Made by a program: the position numbers and the translations under genes
The notes under the pieces: model-generated
Told to the model about the DNA's origin: nothing
Seen by the model: only the letters and a program-made list of their open reading frames with translations
Databases searched by the model: none
Assembly: GCF_020480685.1 (NCBI RefSeq)
Contig: NZ_JAJAFU010000002.1
Coordinates: 1-64,000, forward strand
Direction of reading: 5' to 3'
Length of the DNA stretch: 64,000 bases
Source of the DNA: Deferrivibrio essentukiensis
GTDB lineage: Bacteria; Chrysiogenota; Deferribacteres; Deferribacterales; Deferrivibrionaceae
In this document: piece after piece, positions 5,571-15,348 of the stretch
Layout: each line of letters opens with the position of its first letter
How positions within the stretch are numbered: the stretch's first letter is position 1

Positions 5571-6908
5571 TTAGTCTTTAAGTGCCTTATTCAAAATATC
5601 CTCAGCAGCCATTACAATTGCATTGTTTGCCGGATAAAAGCTTTGAAATGGTTGAGCACAATAGCTAAAGTTAAACAAATCCATAGCTGTATTGTTGTTT
5701 TGAATAGCTAGGGAAACTGTGTCTATTCTGCCCGGCACACCTTCACCAGCCACAACCTGAGCCCCTAAAATTCTTAATGTCTTTTTCTCAGCAATAAGTT
5801 TTACTTTGACCTTTTTTGCACCAGGAATTATTGGGAATCTGGTAGTAGTCTCTCCATATCCTACGATTGTATCAAATCCTCTCTGCTTTGCTACCTCTTC
5901 AGTGAAGCCTGTACCACCCATTCTGTATTTTTCAACCTTAGTAATAGCACCATTAATAAATCCCTGATACTCATAATCTCTTCCTAATAAATTATATGCT
6001 AAAATTTTACCCATCGGCACCGCATTTGTTGCAAGCTTACCACCTATAGGTTTTTTATCAATGTAAGAAACAAAAGATGCCACATCACCTGCTGCATAAA
6101 CATCTTTAATATTTGTTTCCATCTTTTCATTTACTACTATCCCAAAATTATCAATTTTAAGTGCAGTATCTTTAAATATTTCCACATTAGCCTTTACGCC
6201 CACAGAAAAGATTATCAAATCATTTTCACCAAGCTCAATATTACTGCCATTCGATAGATTTACCTTTTCAACATATTTTGTGCCATCAAGACTTTCTACC
6301 TTCGTATTAAGAAGTAACTTGACGCCTACCTCCCTAATCTCCTCTTCAGGCATCTTAGCCATATCCCTATCAAGAAGGTTAGGCAATACCCTATCTTGCA
6401 TCTCTACAAGATAAGTCTGCAAACCTTTTCTAAAAAGTGCCACAGCCATCTCAATTCCGATATTTCCGGCACCGACTACCACTGCCTTTTTGGCACCGCT
6501 GTTTATACATCCGAGAATCTGCTCCAAATCGCTTTCGGTCTTTACTGTCGCTATATTTTCCAAATGGTTCCCTTTTATTGGTGGTACAAATGGTGAAGCA
6601 CCTGTAGCAATAATAAGTTTATCATATTCAAAGCTGCCATTATTTTCCGTAAATACAGATTTTTTATCAAAATCTACTTTTACCACTTTATCCTTTACAA
6701 GCTTTGCCCCTACATCAAGCACAAGGCTATCTTGCTTTCTAATCTTTTCCTTCTCTACCAAATCTTCTACTACGTAAGGCAAAGCACAGTAAATGACACT
6801 GTAAGGTTCGGGTCTTACCATTGTGATGTCAATCTGCTCATTATGCGCCTTAAGTGTCCTTGTCGCCTGTATCCCTGCAGGTCCACCACCGATAACTACT
6901 ACTCTCAT
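5571..6908 (-). CDS. FAD-dependent NADH oxidase / CoA-disulfide reductase family protein
   Basis: A 445-residue single-cysteine flavoprotein. Residues 1-35 form the FAD-binding fold (VVVIGGGPAGIQA). Cys41 in YSVIYCALPYVV is the redox-active cysteine of the Nox/CoADR/polysulfide-reductase group. A second Rossmann motif, VVGAGNIGIEMA, binds NAD(P)H, and VYAAGDVA contacts FAD. The C-terminal dimerisation domain ends with the YCAQPFQSFYP segment. Such enzymes reduce CoA-disulfide, polysulfide or oxygen; the exact substrate cannot be told from sequence. It is monocistronic with its own promoter and operator-like dyad, and has AGGAGGAAG before the ATG. Confidence 0.88.
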   Translation of the reverse strand: MRVVVIGGGPAGIQATRTLKAHNEQIDITMVRPEPYSVIYCALPYVVEDLVEKEKIRKQDSLVLDVGAKLVKDKVVKVDFDKKSVFTENNGSFEYDKLIIATGASPFVPPIKGNHLENIATVKTESDLEQILGCINSGAKKAVVVGAGNIGIEMAVALFRKGLQTYLVEMQDRVLPNLLDRDMAKMPEEEIREVGVKLLLNTKVESLDGTKYVEKVNLSNGSNIELGENDLIIFSVGVKANVEIFKDTALKIDNFGIVVNEKMETNIKDVYAAGDVASFVSYIDKKPIGGKLATNAVPMGKILAYNLLGRDYEYQGFINGAITKVEKYRMGGTGFTEEVAKQRGFDTIVGYGETTTRFPIIPGAKKVKVKLIAEKKTLRILGAQVVAGEGVPGRIDTVSLAIQNNNTAMDLFNFSYCAQPFQSFYPANNAIVMAAEDILNKALKD

Positions 6909-6922
6909 AATCTTCCTCCTTC

Positions 6923-6970
6923 ATTCATATAGCAATATATGAATATATGTATTTGCAGATATATAGTCAA
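6923..6970 (-). promoter_or_regulatory. NADH oxidase promoter with inverted repeat downstream of -10
   Basis: On the minus strand TTGACT (6970-6965), a 17-bp spacer and TATATT (6947-6942) form a good promoter. Overlapping the -10 and the start point is the perfect inverted repeat ATTCATAT / ATATGAAT (arms 6923-6930 and 6937-6944). The ATTCAT/ATGAAT arm core is the same as in the ORP-like operon dyad, although the spacing differs (10 bp here, 6 bp there). Confidence 0.65.
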
Positions 6971-7086
6971 TGACTTTTTTGAATATTTACCCGTTTATTG
7001 TCCGGCAACCTGTCAAATATAACAATATTCAATTTCTCTTCAGCAAAATTTATTGCTCTAAATTAACCTCCTTGATATTATTGATT

Positions 7087-8778
7087 ATGAAAATTAGGCT
7101 ACCAAAAATTTATTACTTGATGTTTGCATCTATCTGCGTGGGGCTGCTCTCCAAATTTTCCTTAATAATTGCGTATCTGCTAAGTATCATATTGATAATA
7201 TTATTTTTTGAAAAAAGGCTAAGGCAGATTTTACTATTTTTGTTATGTGGGATATTTTTAATTAGCAACTTTGCAGCGATAATTCTTGATAAAAAAAGCT
7301 ATGGTAAAAAGGCTACAACATATTACTCAATCACAAAAAATTTCAAATCATATGAAAATTTTGATATAGGCGACATCATAATCGGCAAAAAAGAGTCTAT
7401 AAATCAATATTCTATTAACATTAAGCCGCTCTTGACTTTAAAAATTCCAGTTGTGTCTTCAATAATCTCATTCAGAAAGAATTTAAGCGAAAGACTATAT
7501 CTAAAATCAGGGGAAAAGCTAACTTTAATTCAAGGATTGATTCTCGGAGATAAAAGTAAGATAAACGGAGCTACAAAGGATAAATTTACCTATCTCGGGC
7601 TAAATCACTATCTTGCTATTTCCGGGCTTCATATAGGAATAATTGCAGTAGTCCTGATAACTCTAATACCAAAAATACCTTTAAAACCGAAGCTCTTGAT
7701 TGTATCTATCATCTTACTATTCTTCACGATACTGACAGGCTTTAAAATACCTGTCATACGCTCTGTAATATTTTTTGCAATCTTAACTATAACCTACATT
7801 ATGAATATAAAAGTCGATTTCAAAAATTTTGTTATACTTATAGGCTCTATTTTTACACTTATCTCCCCTCCCACTATTTTTAATTTATCATTTATATTGT
7901 CATTTTCCGCCATTTTAGGAATCGCATTTATTATTGAGGAGGAAAAACATTTTTTATTTAACATTTTTATAACTTCAATAGCTGCAACAATTTTTACTCT
8001 ACCTTTTGTGCTCTACTTTTTCAAAATGTATAATTTTTTGGCTGTTATAAATACGATAGTAGTTTTTCCGATAATCTATCTGCATATTGTATGCGGCGTT
8101 TTTACGCTACTATATGAAAATATTTTTATAAGGCCGCTTATTGTAAATGAAAACATTTTAAATCAGATGCTTGACTTTTTAATAAAATACGAAACCTACT
8201 TCTTTACCTCAAATAAAATCCCTTTTGTTATATTTGTTGCGATGCTCTTAACAATACTTATTTCTCTAATAACAAGAAAAAAAATACTACTTGCCATTAT
8301 TCCTATTTTGGCTTTGATACCTTATTATACTCCTGATAAAAATATCTACTTTCCAAACTTTATAAGAAGTAAAGCCGTAATCGATATGACTTCAAATGAG
8401 ATTTATTACCAGGGGTTTTATTCAGATTACAGATACAAACTTATCCCATATCTGCTTGATAAAAATATCAGTTTAAAATTTAAGCAAGGGCACATTAGAA
8501 TATATGATGGTAAAAATATTTTTATCACAACCAATGAAAAAAGTGAACTTCTTACAAATATTTGCATAAATAACAAAGGCAATAATTGTCTATTTGAATA
8601 CTTCACAAACAAAAACTATTTCAAGGGGATAACTTATAGACAAGACAAAATTTACATTGTATATGATACGGACTTGGAAAAAGATAATATTTTTACGCTA
8701 AAAAACAAAAAAGAGCTTATTTTTACTGGGACAGGAGCATTGATAGATGAAAATTTTCCTAAACGAAAAGGAAATTAA
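7087..8778 (+). CDS. ComEC/Rec2-family membrane protein lacking the metallo-beta-lactamase domain
   Basis: A 563-residue polytopic protein. An N-terminal pair of membrane helices is followed by a short OB-like region and the competence domain, with the signature GLILGDKSKINGATKDKF and HYLAISGLHIGIIAV, then about eight more helices. ComEC forms the inner-membrane channel for single-stranded DNA in natural transformation. Full ComEC proteins end in a metallo-beta-lactamase-like nuclease domain with HxHxDH; here the last 150 residues have no such motif. The start at 7087 (MKIRLPKIYYL) is chosen because the upstream extension is not membrane-like, though no clear ribosome binding site precedes it. 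It overlaps thiF by 32 bp. Confidence 0.8.
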   Translation: MKIRLPKIYYLMFASICVGLLSKFSLIIAYLLSIILIILFFEKRLRQILLFLLCGIFLISNFAAIILDKKSYGKKATTYYSITKNFKSYENFDIGDIIIGKKESINQYSINIKPLLTLKIPVVSSIISFRKNLSERLYLKSGEKLTLIQGLILGDKSKINGATKDKFTYLGLNHYLAISGLHIGIIAVVLITLIPKIPLKPKLLIVSIILLFFTILTGFKIPVIRSVIFFAILTITYIMNIKVDFKNFVILIGSIFTLISPPTIFNLSFILSFSAILGIAFIIEEEKHFLFNIFITSIAATIFTLPFVLYFFKMYNFLAVINTIVVFPIIYLHIVCGVFTLLYENIFIRPLIVNENILNQMLDFLIKYETYFFTSNKIPFVIFVAMLLTILISLITRKKILLAIIPILALIPYYTPDKNIYFPNFIRSKAVIDMTSNEIYYQGFYSDYRYKLIPYLLDKNISLKFKQGHIRIYDGKNIFITTNEKSELLTNICINNKGNNCLFEYFTNKNYFKGITYRQDKIYIVYDTDLEKDNIFTLKNKKELIFTGTGALIDENFPKRKGN

Positions 8779-9547
8779 TTTAGAAAAACAAACAACAATT
8801 GAAGAATTGAAAAATACATTTAAGCCTGATGCAGATGTTGTCATTTACAACGGTCATATTGTAAACGAAAATGTCACTCTCAATGAAGGTGATTCTGTCT
8901 TTTTCATAAAAAAAGGGGAAATACCAAATAGTGAAGAGCTTGAATATCTAATGGCAGCAAGGCATACCCCCGGTGTGCATAAAAAACTAAAAGAAGGAAA
9001 AGTCGCCATTGCAGGGCTTGGTGGCTTAGGCTCAAATATTGCAATAAATCTTGCAAGAATGGGAGTAGGATATATCAAGCTCATTGACTTTGACATTGTG
9101 GAGCCTTCTAATCTTAACAGGCAGCAATATTTTATTGACCAAATTGGGATGTTTAAAACCGATGCGATGGTTGATACTCTGAAAAAGATAAATCCATATA
9201 TCCATTATGAAGCAATTAACATTTATGTAGATAAAAATAACGTAGAGAAACTTTTCAGCGACGTAGATGTCATAATTGAAGCATTTGATAAGGCGGAAAA
9301 CAAAGCAATGCTTATATCCACAGCATCAATGCTGTTTGAAGACAAATGTATAATCGGTGCTTCCGGTGTTGCAGGGCTTTACGATACATCACTTTTTAAA
9401 GTAAAAAAGCTTGGTAAAAAGATATATATTGTGGGTGATTTTGAAAATGAGGCAAAGCCCGGCCAAGGGCTTATGGCAACACGAGTAGCCGTTGCAGCAA
9501 ATATTCAGGCAAACCTGGCAGTAAACTACATTTTGGGGGAATTATGA
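8747..9547 (+). CDS. thiF: ThiS adenylyltransferase ThiF with N-terminal ThiS-like domain
   Basis: A 266-residue fusion. Residues 1-65 form a ubiquitin-like ThiS/MoaD-type domain that lacks a free C-terminal GG; residues about 75-266 are an E1-like adenylyltransferase with GLGGLGSNIA, IDFDIVEPSNLNRQQYF and the VAVAANIQAN helix. ThiF activates the ThiS C-terminus with ATP before sulfur transfer in thiazole synthesis. The CxxC zinc motif of E. coli ThiF is not visible; only one cysteine (EDKCIIGA) remains, as in the shorter ThiF clade of anaerobes. It overlaps thiS by 4 bp. No thiG or thiH lies in the window. Confidence 0.85.
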   Translation: MKIFLNEKEINLEKQTTIEELKNTFKPDADVVIYNGHIVNENVTLNEGDSVFFIKKGEIPNSEELEYLMAARHTPGVHKKLKEGKVAIAGLGGLGSNIAINLARMGVGYIKLIDFDIVEPSNLNRQQYFIDQIGMFKTDAMVDTLKKINPYIHYEAINIYVDKNNVEKLFSDVDVIIEAFDKAENKAMLISTASMLFEDKCIIGASGVAGLYDTSLFKVKKLGKKIYIVGDFENEAKPGQGLMATRVAVAANIQANLAVNYILGEL

Positions 9548-9744
9548 AAATAATATTAAACGGAAAAGATACAGAATTGGAAAAAAATATAACTGTTACT
9601 GAACTATTGCAAAATCTAAAAATCCATAGTAAAGTGGTAGTAGTTGAGATTAATGGAAACATTGTAGAAAAAGACAACTTTGACAATACATTTATTAAAG
9701 AAAACGACAAAGTGGAGGTCGTCCGTTTTGTCGGCGGAGGATAA
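9544..9744 (+). CDS. thiS: Sulfur carrier protein ThiS
   Basis: A 66-residue ubiquitin-like protein ending VVRFVGGG. The C-terminal Gly-Gly is the site of adenylation and thiocarboxylate formation. LNGKDTELEKNITVTELLQ is the usual first hairpin and helix. Its start overlaps the thiF stop by 4 bp, so the pair is translationally coupled. The thiocarboxylate would feed thiazole synthase, encoded elsewhere. Confidence 0.88.
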   Translation: MKIILNGKDTELEKNITVTELLQNLKIHSKVVVVEINGNIVEKDNFDNTFIKENDKVEVVRFVGGG

Positions 9745-9745
9745 T

Positions 9746-10174
9746 TTGAGATTTATTTTTATCTTTTTATTTTTTATTTCATCAATATCTTATGCTGATA
9801 TTAAAACATTTGACTTAAAAAGCTTATCAGAAGTTGCAAAAGGGGAAGATTACACTGTGCTTGTGTTTTGGGCGACTTACTGCCCTTTCTGTATAAAAGA
9901 ATTAAAAGATATAAATAGTGAATATGAAAAATTTACTAAAAAAAATATCAAGGTAATCGCTCTGTCTACTGACTTACTGAAATCTACCGTAGGAAATTTT
10001 CTAAAAACGGTAAATTATCAATTTGAAACGTATATAGCCGCAGATGATATAAAAAAACATTTTAATATACACTATGTCCCTGTAACTGTAATTATTGATA
10101 AAAATGGGGATTTGCATGATATCTCTCCTGGCAGAAAAAGCGTAAATGATATATTTAAAATGATGCAGGAATAA
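9746..10174 (+). CDS. TlpA/ResA-type periplasmic thiol-disulfide protein
   Basis: A 142-residue exported thioredoxin-fold protein. A signal peptide (LRFIFIFLFFISSISYA) precedes the redox motif WATYCPFC, and the cis-proline loop HYVPVTVIIDKNG lies near the end. The start is TTG at 9746, chosen because GGAGG inside the thiS 3' end is at correct spacing and the signal peptide begins there. It is the fourth gene of the comEC-thiF-thiS unit and converges with the LysE gene 2 bp away. Such proteins reduce disulfides, for example on apocytochromes. Confidence 0.82.
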   Translation: MRFIFIFLFFISSISYADIKTFDLKSLSEVAKGEDYTVLVFWATYCPFCIKELKDINSEYEKFTKKNIKVIALSTDLLKSTVGNFLKTVNYQFETYIAADDIKKHFNIHYVPVTVIIDKNGDLHDISPGRKSVNDIFKMMQE

Positions 10175-10176
10175 TA

Positions 10177-10803
10177 TTACTTTTCTAAAGAAAGTTTTAG
10201 ACCGAAGATAACAAAAACTAAACCTGCTAATTTATTGAAATAAAAGGATGTTTTGCGACTGCTTTTAAACTTACAGCTGAGCTTAGCAGAAGAAGATACC
10301 AAGACTATGCACCAAAGCAAACTTGTGCAGACAAAGGTCAAACCCAACACCATAAAACTTAAGATGTGTGACTGACTATCTTGAGCTACAAACTGGGGTA
10401 AAAATGCAAGAAAAAAAATTGCAACTTTTGGATTTAATGCATTGGTCAAAAATCCCTGCCTAAATATTTTCAATGTGTCTTCAGACCTTATATTTTCTGT
10501 TTCTTCTCTAATTTTTCCTTTTTCCAATAACATCCTAATCCCTAAATATATTAAATATAAGGAGCCTATAATTTTAACAAAAGAATAAACAGTTGCAGAT
10601 TTAACTATCAATGCAGAAAGCCCAACAGATGCCATAAATGTATGAAACAATATCCCTGACAATATACCAAAAGCTGCCCAAAAACCTGCTTTCTTCCCTT
10701 GAGAAGCACTATACTTTAGAATATAAAACGTATCTACCCCGGGCGTCATGTTGAGCAAAATGCTCGCAATAATAAAAGTCTCAAAATTATAAATCCCTAA
10801 CAT
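10177..10803 (-). CDS. LysE/RhtB family amino-acid exporter
   Basis: A 208-residue inner-membrane protein with six predicted helices. The N-terminal family motif ASILLNMTPGVDTFYIL and the GFLTNALNPKVAIFFLAFLPQF segment are diagnostic of LysE/RhtB exporters, which expel amino acids or related metabolites. The substrate cannot be read from sequence. It lies 10 bp downstream of the UbiD gene on the same strand, so the two are probably co-transcribed. Confidence 0.88.
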   Translation of the reverse strand: MLGIYNFETFIIASILLNMTPGVDTFYILKYSASQGKKAGFWAAFGILSGILFHTFMASVGLSALIVKSATVYSFVKIIGSLYLIYLGIRMLLEKGKIREETENIRSEDTLKIFRQGFLTNALNPKVAIFFLAFLPQFVAQDSQSHILSFMVLGLTFVCTSLLWCIVLVSSSAKLSCKFKSSRKTSFYFNKLAGLVFVIFGLKLSLEK

Positions 10804-10813
10804 TGATTAGCCC

Positions 10814-12631
10814 CTATAAAAGTCCCCACTTTTTTATAAAATTATCATCAATATCAGTCAAACCTCGATTTTTAAGGCTGTCAAGGACACTTTCTGTACA
10901 AAGCACATCATCAGGCCATCTTCTCGGAAAATTATCAATCTTACCCTTGTTTGTGCCGTCAATACCAACCGTATTTTCATAAACAAAAATATCCCTGTTA
11001 CTGTCAATATTATTGACAACCCGCCACAACAACATATACGGATTATCTATGTCATTGATATCGCTATCAACAATTATAAGGATTTTAATATATTTAAACA
11101 CTCCTTTTAAATCTTCAAAAAGGTGCTGCATCTTTCGTGCTTTTTTAACTGCAATGATACACAGAGGATTTTTTGTATCAGTATAATATTGCCGCAAATC
11201 AACCACATCTTTTACAATCCCTTTAATCTTGTTCAATAAAATCTCATCGTTTATTATTTCAATCTTATCATCACTGATTTCTTCTCCCGTACAATCAACA
11301 CCTAATTTTCCGCCAACAGCAAACTCATCTGAGCTGTGGTCAAGAGCATCAACAACACCTTTTGAAATAAGCATATTTTTAATTTTAAACCTATTTAAGA
11401 TATAAGGAATAATCTCCTTGCTTCGTAAATCCGGAGCATTTTCACCCACAAAAATTGCATGCTTTACAAAGCTCATCTGCCCTACCCCCCAAAAAGCATG
11501 CATCACCTGCTGAGCATGACCTGGATAAAGTGTCTTTATCTTTGCAATGATTAAATTATGAAAAACTCCATTTTCAGGCATATAATAGTCTATTAAATCC
11601 GGCGTAGTCGTCTTTAATAGGGGCAAAAAGATTCTTTCAGTAGCATAGCCCATATATTTATCTTCCAAAGGGGGCTTTCCTACCACTGTAGCAGCAAATA
11701 CGGGATTTTTCCTTTGAGTAATCGCAGACACCTCCAAAAATGGATACTCCTCTTCAAGAGTATAGTATCCGGTATGATCACCAAAAGGGCCTTCTACTCT
11801 CAATTTAGATGGATCAACAAACCCCTCAATTACATAATCCACGTCATAAGGCACATAAATATCGTTTGTGACTGATTTTACAAGTCTTGCACTTTTCTTT
11901 TTTATAAAACCATAAAGCATAAGCTCAAATACACCAATGGGAAGAGGAGCTTGACCGCACCAAATATACAAAGGGTCACCCCCTATTGCAATTGATACAG
12001 GCATCTTTTTACCTGCCTTTTTATATTCATGAAAAAAATGATTACTATCCTTATGAATCTGCCAATGCATCCCCAAGGTATAATCATCATACACCTGTAG
12101 GCGATACATACCGAGATTGTTCATTTTCCCGTCAAGACTTTTTGTATAAACCTGCCCCATCGTTATAAACGGGCCACCATCTTTTTCCCAAGTAGTTAAA
12201 ATAGGTAAATCGCTCAACTTAGCATCTTTTCCCAACTTTACTATTTCCTGACATTCCCCTTTTTTATTTAATCTTTTTGGAAAAACAGATTTAAGAGCAA
12301 AAAGGTCGTTAAGCATAGATATTTTGTCGGTAAACTTTAGAGGCGTTTTCATTTTTATTAATTTTTCAATACTTTCAGCAATTTTATCAACATCACCTAT
12401 AAAAAGCTCAACTGCCTTATAGTTACAAAAAACATTCATCAAGACAGGCTCAATAAATTTTTTACCACTTTTCCTATCCACTACATTTGTAAAAAGAAGA
12501 GCCTTGCTATCCTCTTTTTTCACCTCAATATATGCAAGGTGAGCAGCCTCAAGATAAATATCCACTTCACTGTCTATTACTTTCAGGAGATCATGCTCTC
12601 TTAATTTTTCAATAACTTCATAGCTATTCAT
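10814..12631 (-). CDS. UbiD-family decarboxylase (menaquinone-type, about 600 residues)
   Basis: A 605-residue UbiD-family protein, which uses prenylated FMN to decarboxylate aromatic or unsaturated acids. Recognisable blocks are GGPFITMGQVYTKSLDG, MHWQIHKD, the ligand-binding GPFGDHTGYYT and DCTGEE near the C-terminus. The length is that of the menaquinone-biosynthesis decarboxylases of epsilonproteobacteria and relatives, longer than E. coli UbiD. A menaquinone role (futalosine route) is an inference. The matching UbiX flavin prenyltransferase is not in the window. GGAGAA precedes the ATG, and pdxH lies 12 bp upstream. Confidence 0.85.
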   Translation of the reverse strand: MNSYEVIEKLREHDLLKVIDSEVDIYLEAAHLAYIEVKKEDSKALLFTNVVDRKSGKKFIEPVLMNVFCNYKAVELFIGDVDKIAESIEKLIKMKTPLKFTDKISMLNDLFALKSVFPKRLNKKGECQEIVKLGKDAKLSDLPILTTWEKDGGPFITMGQVYTKSLDGKMNNLGMYRLQVYDDYTLGMHWQIHKDSNHFFHEYKKAGKKMPVSIAIGGDPLYIWCGQAPLPIGVFELMLYGFIKKKSARLVKSVTNDIYVPYDVDYVIEGFVDPSKLRVEGPFGDHTGYYTLEEEYPFLEVSAITQRKNPVFAATVVGKPPLEDKYMGYATERIFLPLLKTTTPDLIDYYMPENGVFHNLIIAKIKTLYPGHAQQVMHAFWGVGQMSFVKHAIFVGENAPDLRSKEIIPYILNRFKIKNMLISKGVVDALDHSSDEFAVGGKLGVDCTGEEISDDKIEIINDEILLNKIKGIVKDVVDLRQYYTDTKNPLCIIAVKKARKMQHLFEDLKGVFKYIKILIIVDSDINDIDNPYMLLWRVVNNIDSNRDIFVYENTVGIDGTNKGKIDNFPRRWPDDVLCTESVLDSLKNRGLTDIDDNFIKKWGLL

Positions 12632-12643
12632 ATATTTTCTCCA

Positions 12644-13237
12644 TCAATCATTTATCTTTAAATTCCAATTTTCTCCATCAAAAACATACTCGACACTTTC
12701 ATAAAATTTGTCAACACACCCTTGCCAAAATTCAAAATATACAGGCTCAATAACATAACACCTTATGTCCTGCATAAAAATGTTTTTAAACCCATTTAAA
12801 TTAAATCGTAGATTATCAAATTTTGACTCAACTATCCTTCTGAAAGTAACAATATCGCTTTTGACCGAAATCCAATCCCCTTTTTTTAACCCCGAATCTC
12901 TTTTAAAAAAGGTTTTTATGAGCTCTGTCGTAGAAATACTCTTTACAATTCCCTCAACTCTGACCTGCCTCTCAAGCTTAAGCCATGCAAAGTGAGCTGC
13001 AACAAAGCTATTTTCATTAATCTGTCTGACTTTCTTAGTATCAGTATTTGTAAAAAATAAAAAACCTTGCTCATCATAGCTTTTAAGTAAGACGATTCTT
13101 TGAGATGGTCTTAAATCCTTTCCTACAGTTGCAAGAGTAAAGCTGTTTGGCTCAAGTATATTATTTGCTACAGCTTCCAAAAACCAATTTTCAAATTGGG
13201 TAAAAGGGCTACCAGGTAAATTTTGCAAAATACTCAT
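12644..13237 (-). CDS. pdxH: Pyridoxamine 5'-phosphate oxidase
   Basis: A 197-residue FMN enzyme that oxidises pyridoxine/pyridoxamine 5'-phosphate to PLP. The blocks PNSFTLATVGKDLRPSQRIVLLK, FLFFTNTDTKK and the C-terminal VYFEFWQG are typical; the C-terminal part is shorter and more divergent than in E. coli. As it uses oxygen, its presence suggests at least occasional oxygen exposure, or use with another acceptor. pdxA also lies in this window. A promoter-like TTGCTA-N17-TATTAT precedes it. Confidence 0.85.
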   Translation of the reverse strand: MSILQNLPGSPFTQFENWFLEAVANNILEPNSFTLATVGKDLRPSQRIVLLKSYDEQGFLFFTNTDTKKVRQINENSFVAAHFAWLKLERQVRVEGIVKSISTTELIKTFFKRDSGLKKGDWISVKSDIVTFRRIVESKFDNLRFNLNGFKNIFMQDIRCYVIEPVYFEFWQGCVDKFYESVEYVFDGENWNLKIND

Positions 13238-13270
13238 TTTTCCTCATAGAGTTTTTTAAGTTATTTTGCT

Positions 13271-13299
13271 ATAATAAAAAAAAGAAAGGTTTGTAGCAA
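13271..13299 (-). promoter_or_regulatory. Putative promoter of pdxH-ubiD-lysE, TTGCTA-N17-TATTAT
   Basis: On the minus strand TTGCTA (13299-13294), a 17-bp T-rich spacer and TATTAT (13276-13271) lie about 35 bp upstream of the pdxH start. Confidence 0.5.
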
Positions 13300-13346
13300 T
13301 AACTTTGTTTGACAAAAAAATTTATAAATAAATCGGAGATAACAAA

Positions 13347-15308
13347 TTGGGCATAGTAACCGACATATCGATAATACTTATTGTAGGGTTAATCGGCGGA
13401 GTAATCGCACAACAGCTCAGACAGCCACTTATTTTAGGTTATATCCTTGCAGGAATTATTATTGGCCCCTCAACTGCTTGGCTCACTATAACCGATACGC
13501 ACAACATCGAGCTTCTTGCTGAAATCGGTGTCGCACTTCTACTTTTTGCGCTCGGGATAGAATTTTCTTTAAAAGAATTAAAACCTGTAAAAAAGATAGC
13601 GCTCATCGGTACACCTATTCAGGTTGGCTTAACTACACTTTTTGGCTACTTATTGGGACAGTTTTTCGGATTTGATAAAGTAAACTCAATCTGGTTTGGA
13701 GCGACAATTTCTGTTTCAAGTACAATGGTCGTGTTAAAAACATTAATGAGACAGGAAAGGCTTGGGACACTCTCAAGTAGAGTAATGATTGGCATGCTTC
13801 TGGTGCAAGATTTGGGAGTGGTGCCGATGCTTATCATACTTCCTCAGCTCAATAATCCACAAAATGCTTTAAGTATTTTAGGGTATGCAGGGATTAAAGC
13901 AGCAGTGTTTTTAGTATTTATGTTTTTTCTGGGGACAAAGATTGTTCCTAAAATCATTAAATATGTTGCAAGCTGGAATTCAAGAGAATTGTTTTTGCTT
14001 TCTATTACCGCTATGGGGCTTGGTATCGGCTATATTTCATACATTTTCGGGCTTTCTTATGCCTTTGGAGCATTTGTTGCAGGAATGGTTTTGAGTGAAT
14101 CCGATTATGGACATCAGGCCTTAAATGATATTATCCCTTTGCGTGACCTTTTTGTTTTGTTGTTTTTTGTGTCGGTAGGTATGCTTTTTGACCCGAGCTT
14201 TCTTATTAAGCATTGGAAAATGGTAATAGCAGCAGCTGTACTTATTTCCATAATCAAGGGCACAATATTCTCAAGTCTTGCACTTATATTTAAATATCAC
14301 AATGTAGTCCCTTTTGCACTTGGGCTTGGTCTTTTTCAGGTAGGTGAATTTTCATTTGTGCTTGCAAGAGTAGGTATCAGTACAAACTCAATATCACAAG
14401 ATTTATATTACCTGATTCTAAATACAGCTATTATTACCATGGTGTTAACACCTGTCATATCTAACTTTACCGCTCCTTTATATGCGTGGAGAAGAAAATC
14501 AAGCAAAAAAGAGCCTCTGCACACTATAAGTATACCTAATGATGAAATTTCTGAACACATTATTATTGCCGGAGCAGGAAGGCTTGGAAACTATATTGCA
14601 GAAATTTTATCAAAATTTGAAATAGATTTTATCCTTATAGAAATGGATTATCGGAAATATGAAAGCGCCAAAAATAAAAATTATCCTGTTATTTACGGTG
14701 ATGCTTCACAGGAAGTTATATTAAAAGCTGCAAAGGTTGAAAGTGCAAACTTGATGCTTATTACCGTCCCAAATATTATCATAAGTAAAACAATTGTTGA
14801 ACAAGTGAAAAAACTTAATCAATCTCTTCACACTGTTGCAAGAGCAAGCAGTATCGAACATTTAAAACTTTTAAATGAGCTTGGAATTTATGAAGCTGTC
14901 CAGCCTGAATTTGAAGCAAGCCTTGAAATTGCAAGGCAGGCACTTATACACTATGATATTCCAAGGTCTGAGATTCAAAAATTTACTGACTTGGTAAGAA
15001 GAGATTTATATTCTTCACTTTATGAAAATAAAGATAATTACGATGAGCTGGCAAACCTTCAGCTTGCTTCAAAATTATTTGATTTAACATGGTTTAAAAT
15101 CCCTGACAATAGCTCCCTCTCCGGTAAATCAATCAGTGAGCTTAATATTCGCAACCTGACAGGTGTTTCAATAATTGGAGTTTTGAGAAAAGGGGCACTA
15201 ATTTCAAACCCTGACAAGGACTTTATCTTCTCAGCAGGTGACAATATAGCAATAATTGGAAACAGCAAACAGATAAGCGATTTCAAAAAAATATTCGTAG
15301 TAGATTAA
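13347..15308 (+). CDS. KefB/CPA2-type cation:proton antiporter with TrkA-N and TrkA-C domains
   Basis: A 653-residue protein. Residues 1-380 form the 12-13-helix exchanger domain ([42 protein letters not shown]). Residues about 405-525 are an NAD-binding TrkA-N (RCK) domain with GAGRLG and [14 protein letters not shown]; residues about 565-650 are a TrkA-C regulatory domain. It likely exchanges K+ or Na+ for protons under nucleotide control. The start is TTG at 13347, preceded by CGGAGA. It is divergent from pdxH and appears monocistronic. Confidence 0.9.
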   Translation: MGIVTDISIILIVGLIGGVIAQQLRQPLILGYILAGIIIGPSTAWLTITDTHNIELLAEIGVALLLFALGIEFSLKELKPVKKIALIGTPIQVGLTTLFGYLLGQFFGFDKVNSIWFGATISVSSTMVVLKTLMRQERLGTLSSRVMIGMLLVQDLGVVPMLIILPQLNNPQNALSILGYAGIKAAVFLVFMFFLGTKIVPKIIKYVASWNSRELFLLSITAMGLGIGYISYIFGLSYAFGAFVAGMVLSESDYGHQALNDIIPLRDLFVLLFFVSVGMLFDPSFLIKHWKMVIAAAVLISIIKGTIFSSLALIFKYHNVVPFALGLGLFQVGEFSFVLARVGISTNSISQDLYYLILNTAIITMVLTPVISNFTAPLYAWRRKSSKKEPLHTISIPNDEISEHIIIAGAGRLGNYIAEILSKFEIDFILIEMDYRKYESAKNKNYPVIYGDASQEVILKAAKVESANLMLITVPNIIISKTIVEQVKKLNQSLHTVARASSIEHLKLLNELGIYEAVQPEFEASLEIARQALIHYDIPRSEIQKFTDLVRRDLYSSLYENKDNYDELANLQLASKLFDLTWFKIPDNSSLSGKSISELNIRNLTGVSIIGVLRKGALISNPDKDFIFSAGDNIAIIGNSKQISDFKKIFVVD

Positions 15309-15348
15309 ACTATAAGAAAGAAAACTATTAAAGTTGGTGAACTTAAAG

